From positions 1 to 32,681 of the forward strand of contig JAGLIO010000002.1 of the NCBI GenBank assembly GCA_023142915.1: a stretch of 32,681 nucleotides of DNA, read 5' to 3'. Positions 8,611 to 16,635 of the stretch are shown here, piece after piece; the stretch's first letter is position 1, and each line of letters opens with the position of its first letter. Both the position numbers and the translations under genes were made by a program. Below the pieces are notes generated by a model that had not been told where the DNA came from, searched no databases, and was given only the letters and a program-made list of their open reading frames with translations. Source of the DNA: Candidatus Parcubacteria bacterium (GTDB lineage: Bacteria > Patescibacteriota > Patescibacteriia > Patescibacteriales > UBA12075).

Positions 8611-10131
8611 CTAATTTGGCACAAAATTATTTGGATCTGCGCCTTCTATTATTTCACCATTTTTATAAACATAATGTTTGTCTTTCGAATAATAATAATC
8701 TATGGGTTCAAAAGAACTCAAATCAGCTTCTTCTATTAATTTAGATTCGTGATATACATTATTTTTATCTTTACCATAAATTCCTTTATCTATCAAAAGT
8801 GTAAATACCGCTGGATCAGCATTTATTAATTTTTCAGAACCAAAATATACATTATTTTTATCTTTTGCATAACTACATCCTGATCCATCAGTTAGGCTAT
8901 GTCTTTCTGGAAAATATTCAAAGGTATCAGGATCAGCGCCTTGAATAATTTTATTTTTTTCCCAAGTACCATCTTTGTTAAAACTTATCAAATTATAGAC
9001 AGCACTTTTATCTAAATAATAAAGATCTCTTTCGTCGCCACAGTTAATAATTTTAAAAGTTCCAACATCAATATTCCCAAGAATTTTATTAGCCGAATAA
9101 ATATTATTTTTATCTTTTGAGAAACTACACTCAAGATACTCAATATTTTCAGGATCAGCATTTTCAATTATTTTATCCCCCCAAAAAACATAATTTTTAT
9201 CTTTGGCAATACTATATCTAGCGGAATGTATGACGGTAAAAGTTGATAAATCTACGCTTTCTATTCTGTTTTCTTTTTTAGTTCCCAAATAATAAATATA
9301 CATATTACTTTTATGGTAATTTCCATATTTCGTTATAGGAATTATTTCCGTTTCCTTATTATTTTCTACTAGGGAGTTTGATGTACTTGATACTTGCGTT
9401 CTCTCAATCAATCTCTCCAACTCCACCGCTTCAATTCCTCCCAAATATCCTTGATTATTAACATATACAAATGGCACGCCGTTAATTAGTAACGCGTCGG
9501 CTTCAAAAATATTGTCATTAATTAATTTTTCAACTAACCCTTTGTCAATGCAGGTTTGCCATCTTTTAATATCCAAGCCTGTCTTTATGGCTATTTTTCT
9601 GAATGTAGTTTGGCTCAAATTTGCTGTCTCAGAAAATAGTCTCTCGTTATATTCCCAAAACAAACCCTGTTCATCGGCGCAGCGCGCGGCAACAGCCGCC
9701 CTGTATGACACGGAAGTAAAATCAGATTCGGGATAATCTTTCCAAATTAATTTTATTTTATTTTCATGCTTTTCTACACTTGCCTTTATCATTTCCAATT
9801 GCTCAGCGCAATACTCGCAATCATAATCAGAATAAATAAAAACAGTAAGCGGCGCCTCTGCAAAACCTAAAACAGGATCTTCTTTCCGCAAAATCGGCTC
9901 CTTAATCATGTCTTTCAAATTAGGAACCTTGGTAATAAAAGGATCTGAAGTATCAGCGTCTATTTGCCTTACCTGCTTGGAGTAACTTTTTTCATCTGCG
10001 GCAATCAAGCGATTATAATAATTATTTAAATAAAAAATTAAATAAATGCCAAACAAAAACAAAAAAGCCAATAGCGACGCTATGACAAAAAAATACGCGT
10101 AAAATTTATTTTTATTTATTTTTTTTAGCAT
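8611..10131 (-). CDS. Membrane-anchored DsbA-like thiol oxidoreductase fused to DKNYY repeats
   Basis: 506 residues. An N-terminal transmembrane helix (about 11-34) is followed by a DsbA/thioredoxin-fold domain (about 80-245) with the active site C105-E-Y-C108 in YSDYDCEYCAEQ and the cis-proline loop INGVPFVYVN (P220). From about residue 270 to the end come six or seven copies of a roughly 35-residue beta repeat such as YSKDKNNIYSANKI and YSKDKHYVYKNGEIIEGADP, which matches the DKNYY family. The thioredoxin part should form or reshuffle disulfides outside the cytoplasm; the DKNYY part has no known activity and may bind a surface partner. It sits in the secretion block that also encodes a Cys-rich giant protein, a plausible substrate. 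No VKOR or DsbB partner is in the window. Confidence 0.88.
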   Translation of the reverse strand: MLKKINKNKFYAYFFVIASLLAFLFLFGIYLIFYLNNYYNRLIAADEKSYSKQVRQIDADTSDPFITKVPNLKDMIKEPILRKEDPVLGFAEAPLTVFIYSDYDCEYCAEQLEMIKASVEKHENKIKLIWKDYPESDFTSVSYRAAVAARCADEQGLFWEYNERLFSETANLSQTTFRKIAIKTGLDIKRWQTCIDKGLVEKLINDNIFEADALLINGVPFVYVNNQGYLGGIEAVELERLIERTQVSSTSNSLVENNKETEIIPITKYGNYHKSNMYIYYLGTKKENRIESVDLSTFTVIHSARYSIAKDKNYVFWGDKIIENADPENIEYLECSFSKDKNNIYSANKILGNIDVGTFKIINCGDERDLYYLDKSAVYNLISFNKDGTWEKNKIIQGADPDTFEYFPERHSLTDGSGCSYAKDKNNVYFGSEKLINADPAVFTLLIDKGIYGKDKNNVYHESKLIEEADLSSFEPIDYYYSKDKHYVYKNGEIIEGADPNNFVPN

Positions 10132-10134
10132 AAA

Positions 10135-10797
10135 TTATTTTCTCCAATAAACACTATCAACTTTCCATGCTCCGTCTTCCATGACAAAACCGATTAAAAT
10201 ATCTTGGGAAAAAGTGTTGGAATAATTATTCATGGTTCCTGTTGCCTCTCTTCTGCGGGTAGAAATCAATACGCTGGCAAAACCTAAGTCATCATCAAAA
10301 TCTTTTAATTCCGAGGCAACAGACTTGGTTGTTATGCCGTAATAAATAGATGTATCGTAATTTTTTTCTTTTTGCTCTTTTATATAGCTATCCGACCATT
10401 TTTTCATTTTTGAACTCATAAAAATTTTCAAACTGCTGATGTTGCCGAAATTGGATTGATTGGAATAAGTTCCAAAACGTTCCGCAAAAGAACCGGCAAT
10501 CCTTATTAAATCCTTTTTGCCTACTTGAACTTCCTCTGCCACTGTATTATTTTCATCAAAATCGCCAATCGTAATTTCTCTCGGGTCTTTGTTTGCGCTG
10601 TCCTGGCTGGAATTTATCTGATCTTCGTCAATATTAAGCGCTTTCGGAATTTCATTATTTTTATCACTTATCACGGAATCATCATTTGTTTTGCGTATTA
10701 AATTTAAAAAATCTCCGGCAAAGAAAACATAAATAATACCGGCAAGCAATACCACTCCGACCAAAATAATTATAAAACCAAATATTTTTTTTTGCAT
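10135..10797 (-). CDS. Membrane-anchored hypothetical protein of the secretion locus
   Basis: From the ATG at 10797 the protein is 220 residues: MQKKIFGFIIILVG starts a single N-terminal transmembrane helix, followed by an acidic Asn/Asp-rich linker and a C-terminal globular domain of about 130 residues ending DILIGFVMEDGAWKVDSVYWRK. The ending, with a strand followed by GAWKVDSVYW, recalls small NTF2-like folds such as those of VirB8-type secretion proteins, but this is only a resemblance. An upstream ATG at 10845 would add 16 basic residues encoded by a pair of hairpins, so I prefer the downstream start, which puts the hydrophobic helix at the N terminus. The gene lies between the VirB4-like ATPase and the DsbA-like gene, 3 bases before the latter. 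Confidence 0.65.
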   Translation of the reverse strand: MQKKIFGFIIILVGVVLLAGIIYVFFAGDFLNLIRKTNDDSVISDKNNEIPKALNIDEDQINSSQDSANKDPREITIGDFDENNTVAEEVQVGKKDLIRIAGSFAERFGTYSNQSNFGNISSLKIFMSSKMKKWSDSYIKEQKEKNYDTSIYYGITTKSVASELKDFDDDLGFASVLISTRRREATGTMNNYSNTFSQDILIGFVMEDGAWKVDSVYWRK

Positions 10798-10808
10798 ATA
10801 TTTAGTTA

Positions 10809-10841
10809 TTCGCTTTGCGAACCCGCCTCTACGAATGCGGG
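10809..10841. repeat. Two small adjacent hairpins in the leader of the 10797 gene
   Basis: TTCGC/GCGAA arms with a 3-base loop (10809-10821) abut CCCGC/GCGGG arms with a 10-base loop (10822-10841). The G+C content is far above the surroundings, and CTCTACG resembles the arm sequence of the palindrome at 30173-30200. This is probably a decayed dispersed palindrome. Confidence 0.5.
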
Positions 10842-10872
10842 ACATGCGAATTATTATTATTAAAATTAATAG

Positions 10873-12807
10873 CTAAGCTATTTCCATATCTTTAACAGCG
10901 TCTTCTTCGTCTTCCTGATTGTTTTCTTGCCCTAAATTTTCCGCAAACTCTTTTTTTGCCTCTTCAATTTCCAAAAGCTGCCGAGGATCTGATGTGATTA
11001 ATTGATCTTCCGTATAAGAAGCGACTATTTTAATGGCGGCGTGCTTTGTGCCTGCGAAAAATATTCCTTCTCCGACACCGCATTCAAGCAATAAATATTT
11101 TTCCCCCTCGGTTAAAACAAAAGTTTTCTGCACTAAATCAATGGAAGCGCTTGACTGCTTTAACAACAACTGCAAAGACGAATTAGTCACAATAGCCTGG
11201 CCGTAAGGCGAAACCAAAAAATCATTTACGTCTTGCGTAATAGTAGTCACGCCCAAATAATATTTTCTGCATCTTTTAACCAGCGCGAAAATAAATTTCG
11301 CGCTATCCTCATGCTGCATCAGCCACCAAGCTTCATCAATTACCAATATGCGCTTCTTGGAAACGCTGCGAACAACATTCCAAATATAATTAATAATCGT
11401 ATAAATTGCTATCGGCCTTAATTCATCCTCTAAATCGCGCACTGAAAAACATACTAAAATATTATCCATTTTAACATTAGTGGGACTATTAAACAAGCCT
11501 GCAAAAGTTCCTTGAGTATATTTTCTAAGCCTTAAGGCCAAATCGGCTCCGCCTTCCATTCCTTCCATAATATCCTGCAAATCCTGCATAATCGGCGCTT
11601 CAACAGTTGCCAAATCGCAATCAGGCGTGATGTCTTTTTTTGCGTAAGTTTCCAATAAAGCGCGGTCAACCACTGAATCTTCTTCATGGCTAAGGTCGCC
11701 AAGCATTAAGCGGATCAAGCCTTTAACCGTTATCACGGCGCTGCGAATTATATCGCCGGGTTTGGAATCGCCGCCGATTGCGCGCGGCAAATCAAACGGG
11801 TTAATTTTATTTTCACTGGACAATGATAAATTAACATAAGTGCCGCCAACAGCGTCGGATAAATGCTTATACTCATGCTCGGGATCAATTACCATAACTT
11901 CGGTTCCCAGCATTAAAGAGCGCAAAATTTCCAGCTTAATCGCATAGCTCTTGCCGGCTCCGGAAGTCGCGAATACCACTGTGTTGGCGTTTTGCAAACT
12001 AAAACGATCAAAAAGAATTAAGCTGTTATTATGGCGGTTTACACCGTATAAAATTCCGTTATCAGTGGTCAGTTCGCTTGAAATAAAAGGAAATGACGAG
12101 GCAATCGGCGATGAATTCATGTTAAAAGTAATATATAATTCGTCATTGCCGAGAGGCAAAGTGGAGTTAAAGCCTTGCTCAGCCTGATAAAAAACTTTTT
12201 TTGAATAAACCAGGCGCGAACCGAAAATATTTTCAATCTCGCCGGTCAAGCGGCTTAATTCTTCTTTTTTTTCAGTATATATTGTTACATACAGAGCGAA
12301 TTGAAAAAATTTTTCTATACCCTGCGTTAAAGCGTCGCGCAAGGCTTCAATATCCCTTAGTGCTGTCTCGCGCAATGGATCGCGCGCCGCGCCTTTTTCC
12401 GCGTCTGAAATTATCTGCGCTTCCAAGCCGCCTACTTTCTTTTTTAATTGTTTTAAAATAATAGCGCTTTCAACAGGATAAAAAAACATAGCCACGTCAA
12501 AAGTGGAATTAAGATTAATAACCGGCGCGAACCAACCAACGCTTATATAGCGCGGATAATTTATAATAAAAATCGTACGCACGAACTTATCTCCCAAAAT
12601 CAAATAGTCAGGATTTATCTTCATGCTGGCGGGAGCGATTAAATCATTTATTGAAATAATGCCTTTACGATACGCTTTTTCTTCTTCAATATACTCCTTG
12701 GTTATATCAACCGAATGACTTAATTCTTTAATGGACTTTTTCTCAGCTTCCGCGCGCTGATGCTCCAATTCAAGCTCTTGCTCTTGCGCTTTTTTAGGTT
12801 CAAACAT
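10873..12807 (-). CDS. VirB4/TraC-type type IV secretion ATPase, motor half
   Basis: 644 residues. A helical N-terminal region (EPKKAQEQELELEHQRAEAE) and a VirB4-family middle domain lead to a RecA-like motor domain with Walker A FATSGAGKSY (about 279-288), the following VIDPEHEY motif typical of VirB4/TraC ATPases, and Walker B RILVIDEAWWLM (about 484-495). A conserved late motif ITQDVNDFL follows. Such ATPases hydrolyse ATP on the cytoplasmic side of a type IV secretion channel to drive substrate or pilus movement. The usual VirB4 N-terminal domain is encoded by the preceding gene (12852-13538). The gap of 44 bases, with its own stop and start, suggests a natural split rather than a frameshift. 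Confidence 0.9.
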   Translation of the reverse strand: MFEPKKAQEQELELEHQRAEAEKKSIKELSHSVDITKEYIEEEKAYRKGIISINDLIAPASMKINPDYLILGDKFVRTIFIINYPRYISVGWFAPVINLNSTFDVAMFFYPVESAIILKQLKKKVGGLEAQIISDAEKGAARDPLRETALRDIEALRDALTQGIEKFFQFALYVTIYTEKKEELSRLTGEIENIFGSRLVYSKKVFYQAEQGFNSTLPLGNDELYITFNMNSSPIASSFPFISSELTTDNGILYGVNRHNNSLILFDRFSLQNANTVVFATSGAGKSYAIKLEILRSLMLGTEVMVIDPEHEYKHLSDAVGGTYVNLSLSSENKINPFDLPRAIGGDSKPGDIIRSAVITVKGLIRLMLGDLSHEEDSVVDRALLETYAKKDITPDCDLATVEAPIMQDLQDIMEGMEGGADLALRLRKYTQGTFAGLFNSPTNVKMDNILVCFSVRDLEDELRPIAIYTIINYIWNVVRSVSKKRILVIDEAWWLMQHEDSAKFIFALVKRCRKYYLGVTTITQDVNDFLVSPYGQAIVTNSSLQLLLKQSSASIDLVQKTFVLTEGEKYLLLECGVGEGIFFAGTKHAAIKIVASYTEDQLITSDPRQLLEIEEAKKEFAENLGQENNQEDEEDAVKDMEIA

Positions 12808-12851
12808 AATTTATTAGATGCTAAAATTAAATATTTAAAATATCTTAACTC

Positions 12852-13538
12852 CTACTCACTCAGACGTAATTGATTAACATCAACCAATTTCTGATTAATT
12901 GAAGTAGCTGGATTATAAGTATTATAATATAATTCCAAAAGGCTTTGCGTATCAAGCTGGACTGATTGCAGCCCTATTGAACCAAGTCCTGCGATAATAT
13001 TATCAACCCTGCGAGTTAATTCAACTTTGCGCCTTTGGAATATATTGCTTTTCATTTTAATTAAAGTCGCCGGCTTAAATACGTCAAAAAAACGGCTAAA
13101 AAAACCTTTTTGCTTATCAGACAGCGGATTATAAGTCAAAACAACATAAAAGCGCTTATTCATAATTTTGCTCATTGAAATAAGCTCTTGAATATATTGC
13201 ACATATTCGCCTGTCTGCATTTTTAACAATTCATTGGTTTGCTCTTTTTCTTTTTGTTTTAATGATTTTATATAATTTTCAATATTTAACTCGCGCGACT
13301 GGATAACAATCTGCAAGGGAAAATCAATGTTATTTAAAAAACTGACATAAGCGGAAATAATCGCATTCTGCTCATCCTCGCTTTTTAAAGCAAAATTAAT
13401 GCTTGAAACCAAAATCACCGCCCGCAAAGTGCCGTCGCGCATAATCACCGTATCCTCTTTTACCTCGGCAATATCCAAAAATTTTTCCGTAGAGGAAGTA
13501 ACCTTATTTCTTACCAATTTATTTTTAGGATTAGCCAT
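12852..13538 (-). CDS. TraC-like protein, equivalent of the VirB4 N-terminal domain
   Basis: 228 residues. The motif FLDIAEVKEDTVIMRDGTLRAVILVSSINFALKS near the start, followed by a strand-rich segment with LQIVIQSRELNIENYI and FYVVLTYNPL, is the pattern of the N-terminal domain of VirB4/TraC ATPases in Gram-positive-type conjugation systems. It has no Walker motifs. It lies directly before the ATPase half and 3 bases after the PrgI-like gene, so PrgI, TraC-like and ATPase form the usual order. It probably docks the ATPase to the membrane channel. The role is inferred from order and sequence pattern. Confidence 0.75.
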   Translation of the reverse strand: MANPKNKLVRNKVTSSTEKFLDIAEVKEDTVIMRDGTLRAVILVSSINFALKSEDEQNAIISAYVSFLNNIDFPLQIVIQSRELNIENYIKSLKQKEKEQTNELLKMQTGEYVQYIQELISMSKIMNKRFYVVLTYNPLSDKQKGFFSRFFDVFKPATLIKMKSNIFQRRKVELTRRVDNIIAGLGSIGLQSVQLDTQSLLELYYNTYNPATSINQKLVDVNQLRLSE

Positions 13539-13541
13539 AAT

Positions 13542-14009
13542 TTAAAAATTAACGGTTTTAATATTTTCTTTAACATTTTCATCAGCTTGCGCGTTAGTTT
13601 CTCCTCGATAAGCGCCGCTAGTATCAACAATCAAAGCCAATTCGCTTAAACGAGAAGCGCTAATATGCTTTTTGGTTATTGGCGCGTATTCTTTAATTAT
13701 TTTTTTTGCGTCTTCTGTAATATTTTCACCCTCATTAATCCAAACTCTTTTTTTGGGCTTCTTTGACGTTTGAATAAAATTTAATACAAAAAAATGAAAA
13801 GGCATTCCGTTTATTTTAAAAAACGCGAACACGCCGCTTACGCAAAAAATCATAATGCTTGAGCCTAAAAACAAAGAAAAATCAAAAAATTTATAACATA
13901 CAATCATCACCATAAAACCGAAAAACATAATAATAAACTGCCGCGCCGTAATAGGCCCGATAATTTTGTCTTCAACATCAATAAATTGCGGTACTGTAAA
14001 CTGTTGCAT
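13542..14009 (-). CDS. PrgI-like (VirB3-like) small membrane protein of type IV secretion
   Basis: 155 residues. The N terminus MQQFTVPQFIDVEDKIIGPITARQF is the typical PrgI start (a short beta element, then D-K-I-x-G-x-x-T-x-R-Q). Two transmembrane helices follow (about 24-42 and 46-64), then a cytoplasmic segment that includes the common FHFFVLNFI-x-KKPKKRVW. PrgI proteins are the VirB3 counterparts in Gram-positive-type machines and pair with the VirB4 ATPase. The C-terminal 60 residues (EYAPITKKHISASRLSELAL) are a soluble extension. Its position immediately before the TraC-like and VirB4-like genes supports the call. Confidence 0.85.
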   Translation of the reverse strand: MQQFTVPQFIDVEDKIIGPITARQFIIMFFGFMVMIVCYKFFDFSLFLGSSIMIFCVSGVFAFFKINGMPFHFFVLNFIQTSKKPKKRVWINEGENITEDAKKIIKEYAPITKKHISASRLSELALIVDTSGAYRGETNAQADENVKENIKTVNF

Positions 14010-14015
14010 AACTCT

Positions 14016-15398
14016 TTAGTATCTTAATTTTTTATTCAACTCCATTACCGCCAAAAATTCTTCCTTATTCAAACAATCTTCTCCTTTTTCTTGCCTGTTG
14101 TTTATTATAGCATCAACTCCTTGGTTGGCGCTAATACTATCTTTGCCAATATCCAAATACATTTTATTCAGCTTGCTTTGTCGCCAAGCCTTAATGCCTG
14201 ACAAGCGCTGCGCGTAATTTTCTTCTTCCAAAAATTCAATTTTTTCCGATATTTTTTTTATTCGTACGTTTGAATCATTGCTTAAACGGCGAAAATTAAG
14301 CAAATCCATTTCCTTTAATTCGTCAATAGGACCAAGCAATTTCGGAGTATGCTTAACATCGTCCATTTTTACTTTTCCGCTTTTCACCTCAGGACGTTTC
14401 ATAGAAGGTTGCTTTGCAATTTCAAATTTTAATTTAGAAGGCTTAAAAATTTCTTTCTTGTCTTTTTTATTTATTGCCGACTTGCCCGCCGTAGCTTTAG
14501 CGAAGGAGGGATTATCCTCCAATGCCTTATCAGCTAAAGGCTTGCCCCGCGCAACTTTAGCGTAGTGGGGCTTGTCCCGCGCATCCTTGGCGTAGTGGGG
14601 CATATTCTTGAAATCATAATCCATATCCCGAGCGGATTCAATAGTTATTTCTTCGCTTCGGACTGGCGCGTTTTCCTGTTTTTTTTCTTCTTCAATTCTT
14701 TTTTTGTCAGCTAAAACCAATATATTATCAGCGTAAATCTCGCTAAAAGCCAAACCGCCGGAATCTATATCTTTGGATAATGTTTGTTTTGTATCAACTT
14801 TATTTCTAATTCCTTTTAAATATATTGTAATTATCCCGAAAAAACGCTTGCGTAAATCTTCAGAACTGAAATTCACTCCGATTTCTTTAGACGCCGCGTT
14901 AACAATATTATCATAATTAAGCTGTTTTTTTTGCTTTTCCGTATTATCAATTTCAAAACTTTCCAATTTTTTAGCCAATCCCTTTACTTCTTCTTCGTCT
15001 TCAGTTGAAAAAAAGAAATTTGAGCCTCTTACTTTTGTTTCTTCTTTTCTGTTTTGCGCTAAATCATTCAATTGTTCGCTGTCATTTCCGCCATCAATAG
15101 TATCCGCGCGCGCTTCTTTGGCTATTCCCAAATAATCAGCCACTACAAACAAAACATTATCTTTAAGATCATCAACCAAGCGCTCAGCCTGCCGCGCGTC
15201 CAAATCATGCTCAAACACAAAATACTTGGATAAATCCAAAATTGAAATATCCTTTACCATCACCCGCATTATCACCATCGCCAAACTAACGCCGTATTTT
15301 TCTTCCAATTCTTTAATTGCAGTCATAACCTCTGGCGCGGAAATTGCCATTCGCAATTCTTGCGGCAACTGATTAAATTTTTCTAAATAATTTAGCAT
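14016..15398 (-). CDS. Hypothetical cytoplasmic protein of the secretion locus, with in-frame peptide repeats
   Basis: 460 residues with no signal peptide or membrane helix. The N-terminal helical domain (about 1-100) starts YLEKFNQLPQELRMAI and resembles the start of the next upstream gene product (FNQKLNRLPKDVQEFL), so the two are probably distant paralogs. A second helical region at about 165-240 is followed by a charged linker. Residues 267-306 are four tandem 10-residue units (from PHYAKDARDK to PSFAKATAGK), an obvious insertion of the type also seen in RadA. The C terminus is helical and ends LNKEEFLAVMELNKKLRY. No family was recognised. Its place between VirB6-like and PrgI-like genes suggests an accessory cytoplasmic component. 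Confidence 0.7.
   Translation of the reverse strand: MLNYLEKFNQLPQELRMAISAPEVMTAIKELEEKYGVSLAMVIMRVMVKDISILDLSKYFVFEHDLDARQAERLVDDLKDNVLFVVADYLGIAKEARADTIDGGNDSEQLNDLAQNRKEETKVRGSNFFFSTEDEEEVKGLAKKLESFEIDNTEKQKKQLNYDNIVNAASKEIGVNFSSEDLRKRFFGIITIYLKGIRNKVDTKQTLSKDIDSGGLAFSEIYADNILVLADKKRIEEEKKQENAPVRSEEITIESARDMDYDFKNMPHYAKDARDKPHYAKVARGKPLADKALEDNPSFAKATAGKSAINKKDKKEIFKPSKLKFEIAKQPSMKRPEVKSGKVKMDDVKHTPKLLGPIDELKEMDLLNFRRLSNDSNVRIKKISEKIEFLEEENYAQRLSGIKAWRQSKLNKMYLDIGKDSISANQGVDAIINNRQEKGEDCLNKEEFLAVMELNKKLRY
14481..14600 (-). repeat. Four tandem in-frame 30-nt units in a secretion-locus gene
   Basis: The region is exactly 4 x 30 bases and encodes four units of the form P-x-x-A-K-x-A-x-x-K or close variants. 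The two units nearest the gene start share CCCCACTACGC and are almost identical; the other two have diverged. Units carry short inverted arms such as CCCGC/GTGGGG and CCCGCC/GGAGGG. They are the same family as the two units in radA at 8018-8077. Confidence 0.8.
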
Positions 15399-15415
15399 TA
15401 TTTTTTAATTACACG

Positions 15416-15450
15416 TTCGTAGGAACAGGGCGGTGCCCTGTTCCTACGAA
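15416..15450. repeat. Perfect 35-base palindromic element between two genes
   Basis: The 16-base arms TTCGTAGGAACAGGGC and GCCCTGTTCCTACGAA flank a GGT loop with no mismatch. The element fills most of the 62-base gap between the two hypothetical genes. A diverged copy (24 of 30 aligned bases identical) lies inside rsmA at 30421-30450. It lacks a T tract on the transcribed strand, so it is more like a REP-type dispersed element than a terminator, though the RNA hairpin would be very stable. Confidence 0.85.
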
Positions 15451-15460
15451 AAAATAATTT

Positions 15461-16633
15461 TTAATCAAAACGCCTAATCTCCTCTTCAACCGCCATTCTC
15501 TCTAAACTGCCTGCTGTATATTTATTTGCCTCAATTTTCAAACTTTCCAATTTCTTTTTATTATCAATCTCCTCTTCAATCGCCAGCCGCTCCAATCCAC
15601 CCTCGCTGAATTGCTCTTCCTCGCGCCTTAATTCGTCAATCTTTTTTTCTTCTTCGGTTTTTGGCGGCCCCCAAATTTTTCGCGTTTGCCCAATCGTTTC
15701 TTTTTCCTTTTTAACCGGAATAATCTCCCATTCTTCCATTGGCACATCCCGCAAACTTTCCGGAAAAAACTTTAAATTGCGATACAATTGCAATAATTTC
15801 TGCACTAATTTTTTTTCTTCCGTTCCTAAAAGCTTAGCGTTTTTAGATTCGGTAATATATTTGCTCAAAGCCAAATTATTAAACATCCCGCTGCCATAAA
15901 CTTTAATAAAATCCTGAATCCAATTCCCAATCGTAGGCGACTGCGTCTTGCTGTCCATCTCAAATCGTTCGTGGGTGAGGAATTCGCCGTTATTATAAAG
16001 CTCGTTTTCTAATTCATTTTTGAAATTTGAATCATCAACAAACAGCTGAATTAAATTACTGTTATAATCTTCTAAAAACGGGTTTACATGATCTGCCAAA
16101 AAGCATGATAACATACCGGAAAATATTTCCCGGCTGTCTTCTTTTTCTTTCTGCTCATTATATTTGCGTGGTTTAATTTCTTCTTCTTCCGGCTTATTAG
16201 GAATATGCTCTTGAAAATCATCAGCCAATTCTTCTTTAAAAAATTCATTTTCCTCTTTAATGGCTTGTTTTTGAATTTCAATATATTTTTCATAATCTTT
16301 AATCTTTGCACCTTGCTTTTCTAAATATTTTTTTGCTTTCCCGTTAAACCAATCATCAACAATCAACAATCTTATGCCGACAATTTTCAGCGCCATTTTC
16401 TTTGCATTTTTTTCATCAAAACCAAAGACATTAATTAATTCTAATTCTAACTCTGGAATCTCTAATTCTTTAAAATACAATCTGCTTATTATTTCAGCAA
16501 CTTTTGTAAAATCATTGCTGTTTATATTATTTTCCGAGCAAATCAAAAGATTCAATTCAGAAGCTTTCATTGAAATTAAAAACTCCTGAACATCTTTAGG
16601 CAACCTATTCAATTTTTGATTAAAATTATTCAT
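15461..16633 (-). CDS. Hypothetical cytoplasmic protein of the secretion locus
   Basis: 390 residues, acidic and highly helical, without signal or membrane segments. The start FNQKLNRLPKDVQEFLIS and the following helical pattern match the N terminus of the neighbour at 14016-15398, suggesting an ancient duplication with divergence. The middle contains LVQKLLQLYRNLKFFPES. The C-terminal tail holds two copies of a short helix, GGLERLAIEEEI and GSLERMAVEEEI, about 30 residues apart. No known family was recognised. It follows the VirB6-like gene with a 2-base gap and so is co-expressed with the secretion machine, perhaps as a cytoplasmic adaptor (inference). Confidence 0.7.
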   Translation of the reverse strand: MNNFNQKLNRLPKDVQEFLISMKASELNLLICSENNINSNDFTKVAEIISRLYFKELEIPELELELINVFGFDEKNAKKMALKIVGIRLLIVDDWFNGKAKKYLEKQGAKIKDYEKYIEIQKQAIKEENEFFKEELADDFQEHIPNKPEEEEIKPRKYNEQKEKEDSREIFSGMLSCFLADHVNPFLEDYNSNLIQLFVDDSNFKNELENELYNNGEFLTHERFEMDSKTQSPTIGNWIQDFIKVYGSGMFNNLALSKYITESKNAKLLGTEEKKLVQKLLQLYRNLKFFPESLRDVPMEEWEIIPVKKEKETIGQTRKIWGPPKTEEEKKIDELRREEEQFSEGGLERLAIEEEIDNKKKLESLKIEANKYTAGSLERMAVEEEIRRFD

Positions 16634-16635
16634 AA

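Noticed and set aside
10873-13538. Frameshifted or broken VirB4 gene
   Set aside because: The two parts are separated by 44 bases with a proper stop and a separate ATG, both are intact, and a TraC-like gene before the ATPase is a familiar arrangement in Gram-positive-type systems. A natural split is more likely than decay.
14481-14600. CRISPR array
   Set aside because: The repeats are contiguous without spacers and are translated in frame as a peptide repeat.
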